Source of the DNA: Deltaproteobacteria bacterium | Lineage (GTDB): Bacteria; Desulfobacterota; Binatia; UBA9968 | NCBI GenBank assembly: GCA_030688735.1 | Contig: JAUYJC010000060.1 | Span: forward strand, 1-39,354 | Direction: 5' to 3' | Length of the DNA stretch: 39,354 nucleotides | Shown here: piece by piece, positions 16,637 to 25,266 of the stretch | Numbering within the stretch: position 1 is the first letter of the stretch | How the letters are laid out: every line of letters starts with the position of its first letter | Program-made: the position numbers and the translations under genes | Notes under the pieces: generated by a model | Seen by the model: only the letters and a program-made list of their open reading frames with translations | Told to the model about the DNA's origin: nothing | Database searches by the model: none

Positions 16637-17431
16637 GTGCCCGGTGATTCGAAAACCGGGATCGGTAAAAGGAAAACGTTTGTGGTTTCAATCAGCATTT
16701 TTCTGATCATCGTTCTGACCGCAGCCCTAGCCGGGGTCAGAATCTTCAAAGAATACGAAAGAGGAGTGGTCTTTCGTTTGGGGCGGCTGGTCTCCTATCG
16801 CGGGCCCGGGCTTAGCTTCGTCATTCCCTTCTTTGAAAAGATGGTCCGGGTCGATTTGCGAACGCTGACGCTGAACGTCCCGCCTCAAGACGTCATCACG
16901 CGGGACAACGTATCTGTAAAGGTCGCGGTGGTGGTTTATTTCCGCGTGCTGGAGCCGAATAACGCGCTCACCCAGGTTGAGAATTATCTCTTTGCCATAT
17001 CGCAACTGGCCCAGACCACCCTGCGCAGCGTGTGCGGTCAGTCGGAATTGGACCAGATTCTAAGCCAAAGAGAGCGGATCAACGCACAGATCCAACAGAT
17101 CGTGGACGAGCAGACCGACCCGTGGGGAATCAAAGTAAGCCTGGTTGCGGTCAAGGACATCGATCTGCCGCAGGACATGCAGCGGGCGATGGCGAAACAG
17201 GCTGAGGCGGAAAGGGAGAGACGCGCTAAAGTGATTCACGCAAACGGCGAGTTTCAAGCGGCGCAGCGACTCGCCGACGCGGCCGAGATCATGGCCAAAC
17301 AACCCGCAACCATTCACCTCCGCTTCTTGCAGGCTCTGTCCCAGGTTGCCGTGGAAAAAAATGAAACCATTATTGTGCCGATCCCCATCGATCTGCTCGC
17401 ATCCATCATGAAACCGGCGACGCAGGTATGA
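16637..17431 (+). CDS. Slipin / SPFH (band 7, stomatin-like) membrane protein
   Basis: From the GTG at 16637, with GAGGT eight bases upstream, the product has 264 residues, the size of a typical slipin. A single N-terminal transmembrane helix (about residues 14-33) is followed by the SPFH core: [51 protein letters not shown], and the coiled-coil stretch [23 protein letters not shown] proteins oligomerise into membrane microdomain scaffolds and modulate proteases. The classic partner NfeD is not adjacent; instead the gene overlaps the next one by ATGA. The palindromic site at 16334 is upstream. Confidence 0.9.
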   Translation: MPGDSKTGIGKRKTFVVSISIFLIIVLTAALAGVRIFKEYERGVVFRLGRLVSYRGPGLSFVIPFFEKMVRVDLRTLTLNVPPQDVITRDNVSVKVAVVVYFRVLEPNNALTQVENYLFAISQLAQTTLRSVCGQSELDQILSQRERINAQIQQIVDEQTDPWGIKVSLVAVKDIDLPQDMQRAMAKQAEAERERRAKVIHANGEFQAAQRLADAAEIMAKQPATIHLRFLQALSQVAVEKNETIIVPIPIDLLASIMKPATQV

Positions 17432-18071
17432 GGCCGGTCGTCGCGGGCTCGTTACTAATCCTCGGGGTGGTTTCGACCGGTCTCGTGATCACGTGGTTTG
17501 CGTTTGACTACGGCCATGCCTGGGCGGGCGTAGTCGCAGAGCTCGTCATTGCTTGCGTCATTTACTACGAACTGGAAGAGGAGCGAGCTTCTCGTTTTCT
17601 CTCGGAGGTGCTCGGCAAACCGTTCGAGGATCGCGAGGAAATTTACCACGAATATATTACCGCAGGCGGCCACAACCTTGAAGAGAGGGCGGAGAACTTC
17701 CGCAACAAACTCTGGCACAACGGCAAAATCAGACAAAATGCGACCTGCAGCTCGCACATTTCGGCCGGCTCCACTACATGCTTCGATGGTCCATCCTGCA
17801 CCGCAATCTGTTAGTGCAAGGGTTTCCCAATGTGCCCATTCGATTGTGGGTCATGCTCTCCGCGTACATCAAAGAGGTGGCGCCCTATCGTGGAGAAGAA
17901 AACGAATTCATGCAAATCGTTCTGCAAAGTTTAGCCTTCATGGAGAAGAAAGGACTGAAACCGATAAGGATCTTCCCGCGAGAGGGTCACGAAACGGTCG
18001 AAGTGTCGGTCGATAACCTGCGCCGCTTGAAAGTCGAAGTCAATAATCTACTGCAAACGACGAGACTGTGA
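17428..18071 (+). pseudogene. Two-helix membrane protein with cytoplasmic domain, split by a frameshift
   Basis: The first frame (17428-17814) encodes two transmembrane helices (about residues 3-24 and 31-48), the loop YYELEEERASRFLSEVLG and a soluble part to FRNKLWHNGKI, then degenerates into a Cys/Ser/Thr-rich tail. In the -1 frame the continuation reads CDLQLAHFGRLHYMLRWSI and runs to 18071 (VEVNNLLQTTRL); its only ATG is at 17778, without a ribosome site. Adding one A to AAAA at 17735-17738 joins them into one roughly 214-residue protein. The start overlaps the slipin stop as ATGA, so the two were translationally coupled. The lesion may be a real mutation, an assembly error or, less likely, programmed slippage. 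I do not know the family name. Confidence 0.7.
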
Positions 18072-18115
18072 GAAGCCTGAAGGAAAGGACCCCAGGGAAA
18101 CCGGTCCTCGTCGAT

Positions 18116-18218
18116 GTGGAGCCCCACGGGCAAGCCGGTGGCACCTTCCAGTACGCCCGTGGGGCGGAATCCTGAGCAATAGCCCCCGGCCAAGGCCGGG
18201 GCTCGAGTCGAAGGGTCG
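18116..18218. repeat. Dispersed double-hairpin repeat, copy 1
   Basis: About 103 bp sharing most positions with 21594-21698. It contains a stem of GCCCCACGGG with CCCGTGGGGC, then CCTGAGC, a second GC-rich stem (AGCCCC...GGGGCT) and GTCGAAGGGTCG. It lies just after the slipin operon, where it could block transcription or protect a 3' end, although no T-run follows. Confidence 0.75.
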
Positions 18219-18392
18219 TAGTTCAATACCTTAATGTCGAGCCGGAAATGAGAAGTGCGCTGCGGTCGACAACTCAATAATCACGCCCAGTTCTGCATAC
18301 CCGGTGGCTCAGAATCTGAATAGACCCATGCTCAGCGAAGTGCGGAGTTTTCCTCTTGCAACTCGCCGATCTGGCGCTATTCTACTCTGACA

Positions 18393-19514
18393 ATGACCGA
18401 ACGCGATTACTACCAGATCCTCGGCGTTGACCGCGGCGCCTCCCACGAAGAAATCCGCAAGGCGTACCGCAAGCTCGCGCGCAAGTATCACCCGGATATC
18501 AACCCGGGAAATAAGGAAGCAGAATCTAAATTCAAAAATATCTCCGTCGCCCATGATATCCTGAGCGATCCGGCAAAGCGTAAGCTCTACGACGAATTCG
18601 GCGAGGCGGGGCTAGCGACCGGTTTCGACGCCGAAAAGGCGCGCAGCTACCAACAGAGGCAGCAGCAGTCGGCGCGGGCGGGCGGCGCCTACGAATTCAA
18701 CATGGACGATCTCGGCGACCTCTTCGGGGATCTGGGTGGTTTCTCCGCGGCAGGCGCCAAAACGCGACCGGGTCCGGTGCGCGGTCAGGATATCGAGGCC
18801 TCGATGGACATCGACTTCCTCGACGCCGTGCGCGGTTTTCAGACGTCAATAACGCTTCAGCGGCCGGTCTCCTGCGACACCTGCCGCGGCGCCGGAAGCA
18901 AGCCGGGAACAAAACCGACCGCGTGCCCTGACTGCCACGGAACCGGCAGCAAGTCCGTGAGTCAGGGACCGCTGCAATTTAGCCGGCCCTGCCCACGCTG
19001 CTTGGGAAGCGGGCGTTTACCGGGAGATCCCTGCGTTGTGTGCCGGGGCACGGGCCGGGTGGTGCGCACCGAGACGATTCACGTCAATATCCCACCTGGA
19101 GCCGAACCGGGAAAGCGGATTCGCCTGCGTGGAAAAGGCGAGGCGGGTGTTCGCGGTGGACCGGCGGGAGACCTTCACATTACTCCGCGCATCCGGCCGC
19201 ACCCGCTTCTCACGCGCTCAGGCAAGGATATATCCATGGAACTGCCGATCACGGTTGGCGAGGCGGTGCGCGGCGCCATGGTCGAAGTTCCAACGCCGGT
19301 AGGAACGATCAAGGTCAAGATTCCGGCGGGCGCGCAGAGCGGCCAGCAGCTGCGCGTCAAAGGCAAGGGAGTGCCTGCGCACGGCCAAAGCCCGGCCGGA
19401 GATTTGTATCTGCGGCTCATGGTTCGCGTGCCGAAAGAAAAAGTCGCGCACGATATTATCGAAAAAATCGACCAGGCCTACGGCGAAGACGTGCGCAAAG
19501 ACGTGCAGCTGTAG
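18393..19514 (+). CDS. dnaJ: Chaperone protein DnaJ
   Basis: Hsp40 co-chaperone that stimulates DnaK ATPase and binds unfolded protein. The 373-residue product has the J domain with H33-P34-D35, a linker relatively rich in Q, A and G and containing [13 protein letters not shown] rather than a long pure GF run, and the complete four-repeat zinc region: C161/C164, C178/C181, C200/C203 and C214/C217, each as CxxCxGxG. C-terminal substrate-binding domains follow ([33 protein letters not shown]). dnaK and grpE are not adjacent; instead a CbpM-like gene follows 14 bases downstream, making this a stand-alone chaperone/modulator pair. Confidence 0.95.
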   Translation: MTERDYYQILGVDRGASHEEIRKAYRKLARKYHPDINPGNKEAESKFKNISVAHDILSDPAKRKLYDEFGEAGLATGFDAEKARSYQQRQQQSARAGGAYEFNMDDLGDLFGDLGGFSAAGAKTRPGPVRGQDIEASMDIDFLDAVRGFQTSITLQRPVSCDTCRGAGSKPGTKPTACPDCHGTGSKSVSQGPLQFSRPCPRCLGSGRLPGDPCVVCRGTGRVVRTETIHVNIPPGAEPGKRIRLRGKGEAGVRGGPAGDLHITPRIRPHPLLTRSGKDISMELPITVGEAVRGAMVEVPTPVGTIKVKIPAGAQSGQQLRVKGKGVPAHGQSPAGDLYLRLMVRVPKEKVAHDIIEKIDQAYGEDVRKDVQL

Positions 19515-19528
19515 CAGGGGAGCGAGCG

Positions 19529-19822
19529 ATGCGACGAAAGTTTCTGCGCATTACAGAGGTCGTTAAGATCTGTGGCGTTGACGAGGAATTCGTCATCCGC
19601 TTGGAAAAGGAGAAGGTGATCTACTCGATCATCCGGCGCAGTCGGAAACTTTACCCCTTGGATCAGGTCGATCGTGTCCGCGTGGCCCGCCTGCTCATCG
19701 AAGAAATGGGAGTGAATCTGGAAGGGGCCGAGGTGGCGCTCCACATGCGCGAACAGATGATCGCGATGCAGCGCCAGTTCAACGAACTCTTGCGCCTGCT
19801 CGGTCAGGAATTGAAGAGATAG
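19529..19822 (+). CDS. CbpM/MerR-like chaperone modulator
   Basis: The 97-residue product begins MRRKFLRITEVVKICGVDEE, an N-terminal MerR-like helix-turn-helix, and continues with LYPLDQVDRVRVARLLIEEMGVNLEGAEVAL and a C-terminal helix (EQMIAMQRQFNELLRLLG). This is the CbpM/chaperone-modulator layout, known to bind the J domain and restrain a DnaJ-type chaperone; similar HspR-type regulators control dnaK-dnaJ operons. GGGGAG precedes the ATG, and it sits immediately downstream of dnaJ. Modulator or transcriptional repressor cannot be separated by sequence alone. Confidence 0.82.
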   Translation: MRRKFLRITEVVKICGVDEEFVIRLEKEKVIYSIIRRSRKLYPLDQVDRVRVARLLIEEMGVNLEGAEVALHMREQMIAMQRQFNELLRLLGQELKR

Positions 19823-19870
19823 GGGACAAGATCTGGAGGGTTTACGGAGTTGGGTCGTCCCCAAAGCAAT

Positions 19871-20122
19871 CTAGTGAGCAAGGGTTGAGTCTGCTATAGA
19901 AAGCCCGGGATTGTCATCAATCCATGTTTTCGCCATCTCGGTCATAAACCTTTCCGCATCCTGCCAATTTTCGAACTGAACCAGAGGGCCCGTTATCGTA
20001 TGCGATTCTCGCAGACCGTCGGTTCTCCAACTGACGTCAGCCATAGGAATCCAAAATGTCGTAGTTTCGTCGAAGCGTGCAAAGTTGACGATGAAGCGAT
20101 CTTTGTAGAGCAAGTTGACCAT
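19871..20122 (-). CDS. Hypothetical protein (83 aa)
   Basis: The product starts MVNLLYKDRFIVNFARFDET and contains WIPMADVSWRTDG, GPLVQFENWQDAERFMTEMAK and a short acidic end. It is soluble, with alternating strands then a helix, and appears intact. GGGAGG stands just upstream of the ATG. Convergent with the CbpM-like gene. No family recognised. Confidence 0.65.
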   Translation of the reverse strand: MVNLLYKDRFIVNFARFDETTTFWIPMADVSWRTDGLRESHTITGPLVQFENWQDAERFMTEMAKTWIDDNPGLSIADSTLAH

Positions 20123-20308
20123 ACGGAAACCTCCCGGTTCGGGCTTCCGGTCCCGCTGACCCGGCTATTAAGCTCGGACAATTTTAACAAGCTTCTCCTT
20201 GGCAATCTCCAGATTTGGACATTGCAATCTTGACAATCGTTCCGAATCACCGACTGAAGGCTGACGCCACTTTCCCGTCGACGCTCGTGCTCACACTACC
20301 TTAGCCTG

Positions 20309-20677
20309 TTACCTTCTTCTTCCCTGCGGGCGTCGAAAAAAAGACGGCTTGGAGTCGTCCTTCGCTCCGCCGGACTGTTTCAGCATCTTCGCATCCCTTG
20401 TCCCCATGACATCCACCACGTAGTTGGATAGCAAGTGGTCGCGCGTGCTTTTGATCTTTTGCCGTACCAAATTCTTGCGCACGGCATCTTGGCCAGCCAC
20501 TAGCAGGTCGCCGGTGAGTATGGAAACTGTTCCTTCTCGCCCGCGTGATGTCAGCCGGAGAGAGAATCTCCCTTCTTGCGTCTGGTCCATTAAGCTGTAC
20601 TCAAGCTTTTTATCGATGCTGCGGATAATGCCTCTTAATAGCTCTGCGGTCTGTTTGACCATTTGACGTTCGATCAT
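20309..20677 (-). CDS. Hypothetical basic protein (122 aa)
   Basis: The start is the ATG of MIERQMVKQTAELL, with AAGGGGGG a few bases upstream; the frame extends 16 codons further without support. The protein has an N-terminal helix, a strand-rich middle (GRFSLRLTSRGREGTVSILTGDLL), a helical part with many K and R, and a very basic tail (FFRRPQGRRR), which could contact nucleic acid. No known family. It precedes the 19871 gene on the same strand, 186 bp apart. Confidence 0.62.
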   Translation of the reverse strand: MIERQMVKQTAELLRGIIRSIDKKLEYSLMDQTQEGRFSLRLTSRGREGTVSILTGDLLVAGQDAVRKNLVRQKIKSTRDHLLSNYVVDVMGTRDAKMLKQSGGAKDDSKPSFFRRPQGRRR

Positions 20678-20996
20678 AGAACCCCCCTTGGTTTTAGCCC
20701 GATGAAAGGCTACCAAGGATGGCAAACTCCTCGGAGCCTGAAAAAACTTGGAGAAAGAATACCTCTGTCCCGGTGTGCATCACAGAGAGCAGCGCTAGAA
20801 TCGCGGAAGTGAAGCTCCACGACTTTACGGCACGTGGCACCACTCCCCGTGCTTCGTCGGGCGGAACCCTCCGTAGCCTTGGCGAAGGAGGGTAACCCCC
20901 ACTCCCGGCGAATCGGCGCCAAGCCGAATCGTTGGTGAAAAAAATGGGGGCAACCCGACCGGTTGCCCCCAGGTGACTAGCTAAATAACGAAAAGA
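20678..20996. other. Non-coding stretch with GC-rich repeat hairpin and RRM terminator
   Basis: It contains ACCCTCC...GGAGGGT (about 20867-20894), whose interior CCGTAGCCTTGGCGAAGG belongs to a class of intergenic repeats seen in many environmental bacteria, then the RRM-gene terminator at 20938-20970. A minus frame over the repeat (20710-20922) is not convincing. Confidence 0.5.
20938..20970 (-). terminator. Rho-independent terminator of the RRM gene
   Basis: On the minus strand GGGGGCAACC-GGTCG-GGTTGCCCCC is followed at once by A and seven Ts (complement of the A-run at 20938-20944). A 10-bp perfect stem, 5-base loop and T-tract located 27 bases beyond the RRM stop codon make this the clearest terminator in the window. 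Confidence 0.92.
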
Positions 20997-21329
20997 CTAC
21001 CAGCGATTGCGCCCGCCGTCACGGCCGCCGCCCCCACCGTCGCGGCCGCCGCCGCCGCCGCCCCCACCGTTATCCCGCCGCGCCATAGGCTTGGCTTCAT
21101 TCACGGTCAGGGTGCGCCCGTCGAGTTGGGTACCGTTCAGCGACTCGATGGCTTTTTTGGCCTCGTTGCTCGAACTCATCTCCACGAAGCCGAAGCCCCG
21201 GGACTGGCCGGTAAACTTATCCGAGATCACGTTGGCCGATTCGACGGTCCCGTGCACTGCGAATATTTCCTGCAGTTTCCCTTCGGTTACTGAATAAGGG
21301 AGACCGCCAACATATAACTTATTACCCAT
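20997..21329 (-). CDS. Glycine-rich RRM RNA-binding protein
   Basis: The 110-residue protein has one RNA recognition motif: RNP2 LYVGGL at residues 5-10 and RNP1 RGFGFVEM near residues 44-51, with the rest of the fold intact up to VNEAKPMARR. The last roughly 25 residues are almost entirely glycine with interspersed RDG, resembling cyanobacterial and plant cold-induced RNA-binding proteins. Such proteins bind single-stranded RNA and are often induced by cold or stress. AGGAGG lies before the ATG. It is monocistronic with its own terminator. The palindromic site at 21776 lies about 450 bp upstream. Confidence 0.93.
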   Translation of the reverse strand: MGNKLYVGGLPYSVTEGKLQEIFAVHGTVESANVISDKFTGQSRGFGFVEMSSSNEAKKAIESLNGTQLDGRTLTVNEAKPMARRDNGGGGGGGGRDGGGGGRDGGRNRW

Positions 21330-21593
21330 GTTCTCCTCCTATGAGAGAATGTTTGTGTCTTTGACCCTGAGAATTGGACTGCTAATAGGGCAGAACATGG
21401 GAAACTTGATATCGAAAACCACGCTCTGGTCGGATTGTCCTTTAGGTATCGTTCGCAAGGAGAGACGGATTAGAGGCCTTCAACGCTTGTGTCATCCTCT
21501 TTCAGAAGGCCCTATACTGAAGTAGGAATTTCACTTTACGTGTTAATAGGGATGCTGTCAACCACCGGTACGATTTATTCTTGCAGTGATTCT

Positions 21594-21698
21594 GTGGAGC
21601 CCCACGGACAATCCCGTAACAGCTTCCGGTACGCCCGTGGGGCGAAATCCTGAGCACGAGCCCCCCACCAAGGCCGCGGGGCTCGTGTCGAAGGGTCG
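21594..21698. repeat. Dispersed double-hairpin repeat, copy 2
   Basis: Second copy of the element at 18116-18218, in the same plus orientation: GTGGAGCCCCACGG, GTACGCCCGTGGGGCG, AATCCTGAGCA and GTCGAAGGGTCG are all shared. Differences lie mainly in loops and in the first stem (GCCCCACGG here), and several keep pairing possible, consistent with selection or origin as a folded element. Confidence 0.75.
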
Positions 21699-21775
21699 AT
21701 ATCTCGACTTTGTAGCCATGGGTCGGAGCAGGACTGTCCCTGGTTTTCCTGCCTGGCAATAATTCTTTTCAAGAT

Positions 21776-21791
21776 TGTCCAATATTAGACA
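21776..21791. promoter_or_regulatory. Palindromic operator-like site 3 (TGTCCAATATTAGACA)
   Basis: Perfect fit to TGTCYAATATTRGACA. Read on the minus strand, the flanks (TTGC before, TCTTGAAAAGAATT after) match site 2. It lies between the divergent RRM gene (minus) and the 22175 gene (plus), 384 bp upstream of the latter. Confidence 0.6.
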
Positions 21792-22174
21792 GCAATTGGC
21801 GACGAGTCAGTGCAGCATGGAGAACAGAAGCCCCCTTATGATTACAGCCGAGAATAGGGCTTGCCTGGAAGAAAGAATGTAATGTGGATTTCTATGCGGT
21901 CGACGTGCGAGACCGAGCGATCCAGTGGGTGACTCGGGGATACGACGGAGCGGACAACGCGCGCTTTTTTCTGATTGAAGCCGGTTCCGGGAAACAGTCA
22001 TCGAAGAAGGCCAGCCGCTCATTGGCGGCGCCGAATGCGATCGCTGTCGCCATCGTCATTGCGGCGTTTGGGAAGAATGTTCCGTCACAAAACAATACTC
22101 GGACTGCTGGATTTGTCACTGGTGTGGGGAATTAAACCTGTGTGCTCCAAACTTTAATTTAAGGGAGGTGTCTT

Positions 22175-22522
22175 ATGGATTGGGAGAAAATTAAACTAGG
22201 TTCGTGGAGTGCCGTCGGCGGCGCGATCGTTGCCGTGTACGTTGGATTTAACTTTGGCGGATGGGTTACCGGCAGCGGTGCTGCGGGAATGGCTAAGGAG
22301 ATCGCTTCAGATGCCGTCGCGGAACGGCTCGGAACAATCTGCATGGCACAGTTAAACCGGGACGCGGACAAGGGCCAGAAGCTCATAGAAATGAAGGAAA
22401 AGGATACTTGGGACAAAGGCCGCTATATCGAAAAACAGAGTTGGGCGATCATGCCGGGTGAGGATAAACCCGATAGCAAGGTTGCCGACGCCTGCGCCAA
22501 GCAGCTTGCCGCGAAAACATAA
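22175..22522 (+). CDS. Membrane-anchored hypothetical protein (115 aa)
   Basis: After ATG (GGGAGGT upstream) the product reads MDWEKIKLGSWSAVGGAIVA, with one glycine-rich transmembrane helix (about residues 11-34). An outward-facing soluble part contains two cysteines (ICMAQLNRD and DACAKQL), which could form a disulfide, and DTWDKGRYIEKQSWAIMPGE. Similar short proteins with a conserved C...C pair occur in other proteobacteria as uncharacterised proteins, to my recollection. It is followed by glgC 167 bp later. Confidence 0.7.
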   Translation: MDWEKIKLGSWSAVGGAIVAVYVGFNFGGWVTGSGAAGMAKEIASDAVAERLGTICMAQLNRDADKGQKLIEMKEKDTWDKGRYIEKQSWAIMPGEDKPDSKVADACAKQLAAKT

Positions 22523-22689
22523 TAAAACGCGGGCAAGGTTACTGACAACGGGATTGGGAGCAATGGGGCGGCGAGCGTTTGAATGCCAGGGCTAACGAGC
22601 CGGTCGGAGATTCCCCGCGGTCGGGTTGACATAACCCAGCTTGGCTGCGTACTCTATACACGGACGCCAGACTGGGAACGGCTCTTTTT

Positions 22690-23979
22690 GTGAAACGGGT
22701 ATTGGCCATTATTTTAGGCGGAGGCGCCGGCAGCCGGCTCTATCCGTTGACCAAACTGCGCGCCAAGCCGGCAGTTCCCCTCGGCGCCAAGTATCGCTTA
22801 ATCGATATTCCGATCAGCAATTGCATCAACTCCGAGATCCAACGGATCTACGTCTTGACGCAGTTTAACTCGGCCTCGCTCAACCGCCATATTGGGCGCA
22901 CCTACGGCATGGCCGGTTTCTCTCAGGGATTCGTCGAGGTGCTGGCAGCCCAGCAAACGCCGGACAGCCCGAGTTGGTTTGAAGGAACCGCCGACGCCGT
23001 GCGCAAATATCTCTGGTTGTTCGCGGAGTGGGATGTCGATCAGTACCTCATTCTGTCCGGCGATCACCTGTACCGGATGAACTACGCGGATTTTATCAAC
23101 CGCCACCGGCAAGCCAAGGCGGACATCACACTTTCGGTCGTGCCGGTCAATGAGCGGCGCGCCTCCGACTTCGGCTTGATTAAAATCGACAATAACGGAC
23201 GGGTGACGTCTTTCAGCGAAAAGCCCAAAGGGGATGCGCTCAAGGCGATGCGGGTGGACACGACCGTCCTCGGCCTGCCGGCGGAGAAAGCGACGGAATC
23301 GCCCTACATCGCTTCCATGGGAATCTATGTGTTTGAAAGGCAGGTTTTGTTCGATCTATTGAAGGCAGAGCCGGAGCGAACCGATTTCGGCAAAGAAATT
23401 CTCGCCGCTTCGACAAAGGATCATAATGTTCAGGCATATCTGTTCGACGATTACTGGGAAGACATCGGGACCATCGACGCGTTTTACCACGCCAATCTGG
23501 CGCTCACCCAGCAACCCAGTCCGTCGTTCAGCTTCTACGATGAAAAGGCGCCCATCTATACCCGGCCGCGCTACCTGCCCCCCTCGAAGCTGCTCGACTG
23601 CCAAGTGATGGAATCGATGGTCGGCGAGGGATGTATTCTCAAGGAATGCACGGTCAAGCGATCGGTGATTGGGGTTCGCTCGCGCATTGAAACCGGTTGT
23701 GTCATCGATAACACGTTGTTGATGGGATCGGACTACTACGAATCGCCGATGGAACGCTTGAACAATTTAGAGAGCGGCAAAGTCCCCCTGGGAGTGGGCG
23801 CGAATACGACGATCCGCAGGGCGATTGTCGACAAAAACGCGCGCATCGGCAACAACGTACGGATCGTCAATCAAGACAGCGTGCAGGAGTCGAGCCGCGA
23901 AGAGCTGGGCTTTGTCATCCAAAGCGGGATTGTCGTCGTTATCAAGAACGCAACCATTCCCGACGGGACAATCATCTAA
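22690..23979 (+). CDS. glgC: Glucose-1-phosphate adenylyltransferase
   Basis: Makes ADP-glucose from ATP and glucose 1-phosphate, the committed step of glycogen synthesis. The 429-residue product has the nucleotidyltransferase signature [12 protein letters not shown] (from residue 10), [47 protein letters not shown] and a C-terminal left-handed beta-helix domain. Length and motifs ([22 protein letters not shown]) are closer to the cyanobacterial/plant class than to E. coli GlgC. The start is GTG with a weak upstream GGAACGG. No glycogen synthase or branching enzyme is adjacent, although a phosphohexomutase that could supply substrate lies at 13821. Confidence 0.95.
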   Translation: MKRVLAIILGGGAGSRLYPLTKLRAKPAVPLGAKYRLIDIPISNCINSEIQRIYVLTQFNSASLNRHIGRTYGMAGFSQGFVEVLAAQQTPDSPSWFEGTADAVRKYLWLFAEWDVDQYLILSGDHLYRMNYADFINRHRQAKADITLSVVPVNERRASDFGLIKIDNNGRVTSFSEKPKGDALKAMRVDTTVLGLPAEKATESPYIASMGIYVFERQVLFDLLKAEPERTDFGKEILAASTKDHNVQAYLFDDYWEDIGTIDAFYHANLALTQQPSPSFSFYDEKAPIYTRPRYLPPSKLLDCQVMESMVGEGCILKECTVKRSVIGVRSRIETGCVIDNTLLMGSDYYESPMERLNNLESGKVPLGVGANTTIRRAIVDKNARIGNNVRIVNQDSVQESSREELGFVIQSGIVVVIKNATIPDGTII

Positions 23980-24111
23980 CCCTGCGAGGCCCGTTCCAAT
24001 CGTTTCAGCCAAGCAATTTGAGGCTGATCCGTCCTATGGCGGACAAGTCGTTCCAGCCGTTCAAATCGTTGTGACCGGAGCCGTAGCATCTTCCGCGCGG
24101 CAAGCAGCGAA

Positions 24112-25266
24112 TCATTGTTCCACTTTCTTCTTTCTCATTTCTCCTGCCACCATCTTGTACTCGAACAGCCGGCATTCGAGCGCCCCGTTGAAGAGCGGCG
24201 TGCGCTTGGAGGCGGCGAGACGGATGAGCTTGGGCAAGCGCAGATCGGCGCTGAGAATGTACGCGCGCCAGCCGGCGAAGTTTTTTTTGAGCGCGTCGCC
24301 GAGCTTCGGGTAGAACTCCGCAAGCTCTTGCTGCTCGCCGAGGCGCACACCGTAGGGCGGATTGGTGACGATGATCCCTTCGTTTGCCGGCGCGGCGATT
24401 TCCAATACGTTTGCCTGCTTCAGACTCACCAGCTTCTCCAAGCCGCCGGCCGCAAGATTGGCGCGCGCCGCTTTGAGCGCAGCGCCGGAAAAATCGCTGC
24501 CGTGAATCGCCAGCGGCGTTTTGGGCCTTTGCCGGGCTTGGCTTCGTTGCAACAGTTCGCGCCAACGCCGCCCATCGAAATTCTTAAATTTCTCGAAGGC
24601 GAAATGGCGCCCAATGCCAGGCGCGATATCGAGGGCCATCAACGCCGCTTCCAGCAAGAACGTCCCGCTGCCGCACATCGGGTCGAGCAGCGGTATGCCC
24701 GGCTCCCAGCCCGCCAGGCGCAGGATGCCGGCGGCGAGATTTTCCCTTAGCGGCGCCTCGCCGGCGGCAATACGCTTGCCGCGCTTGAACAGCGGTTCCC
24801 CGGTGGTGTCTAGATAAAGGGTGAAGTCGCGATCCGTCAGATGGGCCTGGATTGGGATATCGGGCTGGTGGGTATCGACGCTTGGGCGGCGACCGGTGAG
24901 CCGGAGGATCTTGTCGCACAAGGCATCTTTTATTTTGAGCGTAACGAAGTTGAGACTGGTGAGAGGACTCTTGGTCGCGGAGACATCGACCCGGATGGTG
25001 CGCGCCGCATCAAACCAATCGGTCCACGGCAGTGCGTACGCACTGCGATAAATATCTTCTTCGTCGCGGTAGCGACCCGCCGCCACCTGCCACAGAATCC
25101 GGCTCGCAACGCGGCTTTCCAGATTGGCCCGGTAGCAGAGAAAGAAATCTCCGCTGAACTGGACCCCGCCGCCGACCGCGTGGACCTTTTCCGCGTCAAG
25201 TAATCGCAACTCTCCCGCCAGGATTACCTCCAGGCCGCGGGGGCATGTAGCAAAGAATCTTTCCAT
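24112..25266 (-). CDS. rlmL: THUMP-domain rRNA/tRNA guanine-N2 methyltransferase (RlmL N-terminal-like)
   Basis: The 384-residue protein has an N-terminal THUMP RNA-binding region (about 45-155, including SRVASRILW and IPIQAHLTDRDFTLYLDTTG) and a C-terminal Rossmann methyltransferase domain. The SAM site is LLDPMCGSGTFLLEAALMA and the catalytic motif NPPYG lies in IIVTNPPYGVRLG. This is the layout of YpsC/RlmL-N enzymes, which methylate 23S rRNA G2445 (numbering of E. coli). The fused RlmK half found in E. coli is absent, as in most bacteria outside gammaproteobacteria. No Shine-Dalgarno is obvious before the ATG. The precise target base is inferred. Confidence 0.85.
   Translation of the reverse strand: MERFFATCPRGLEVILAGELRLLDAEKVHAVGGGVQFSGDFFLCYRANLESRVASRILWQVAAGRYRDEEDIYRSAYALPWTDWFDAARTIRVDVSATKSPLTSLNFVTLKIKDALCDKILRLTGRRPSVDTHQPDIPIQAHLTDRDFTLYLDTTGEPLFKRGKRIAAGEAPLRENLAAGILRLAGWEPGIPLLDPMCGSGTFLLEAALMALDIAPGIGRHFAFEKFKNFDGRRWRELLQRSQARQRPKTPLAIHGSDFSGAALKAARANLAAGGLEKLVSLKQANVLEIAAPANEGIIVTNPPYGVRLGEQQELAEFYPKLGDALKKNFAGWRAYILSADLRLPKLIRLAASKRTPLFNGALECRLFEYKMVAGEMRKKKVEQ

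Larger units (their letters stand above)
21330..22174. other. Long gene-poor region with repeat and palindrome
   Basis: This 845-bp gap separates the divergent RRM gene and the 22175 gene. It holds the double-hairpin repeat (21594-21698) and palindromic site 3 (21776-21791). A GTG frame at 21884-22135 is possible but weak. Nothing else recognisable. Confidence 0.5.

Noticed and set aside
19040-19822. 260-residue frame covering the CbpM-like gene
   Set aside because: Its first 163 codons are out of frame within dnaJ; the real gene starts at 19529 with its own ribosome site.
20710-20922. 70-residue minus-strand frame containing SFAKATEGSA
   Set aside because: This peptide is the translation of a common intergenic repeat (CCTTCGCCAAGGCTACGG class), not a gene.
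21884-22135. Possible 83-residue plus-strand gene with GTG start
   Set aside because: Weak ribosome site, no recognised features and a low-complexity end; insufficient to call.
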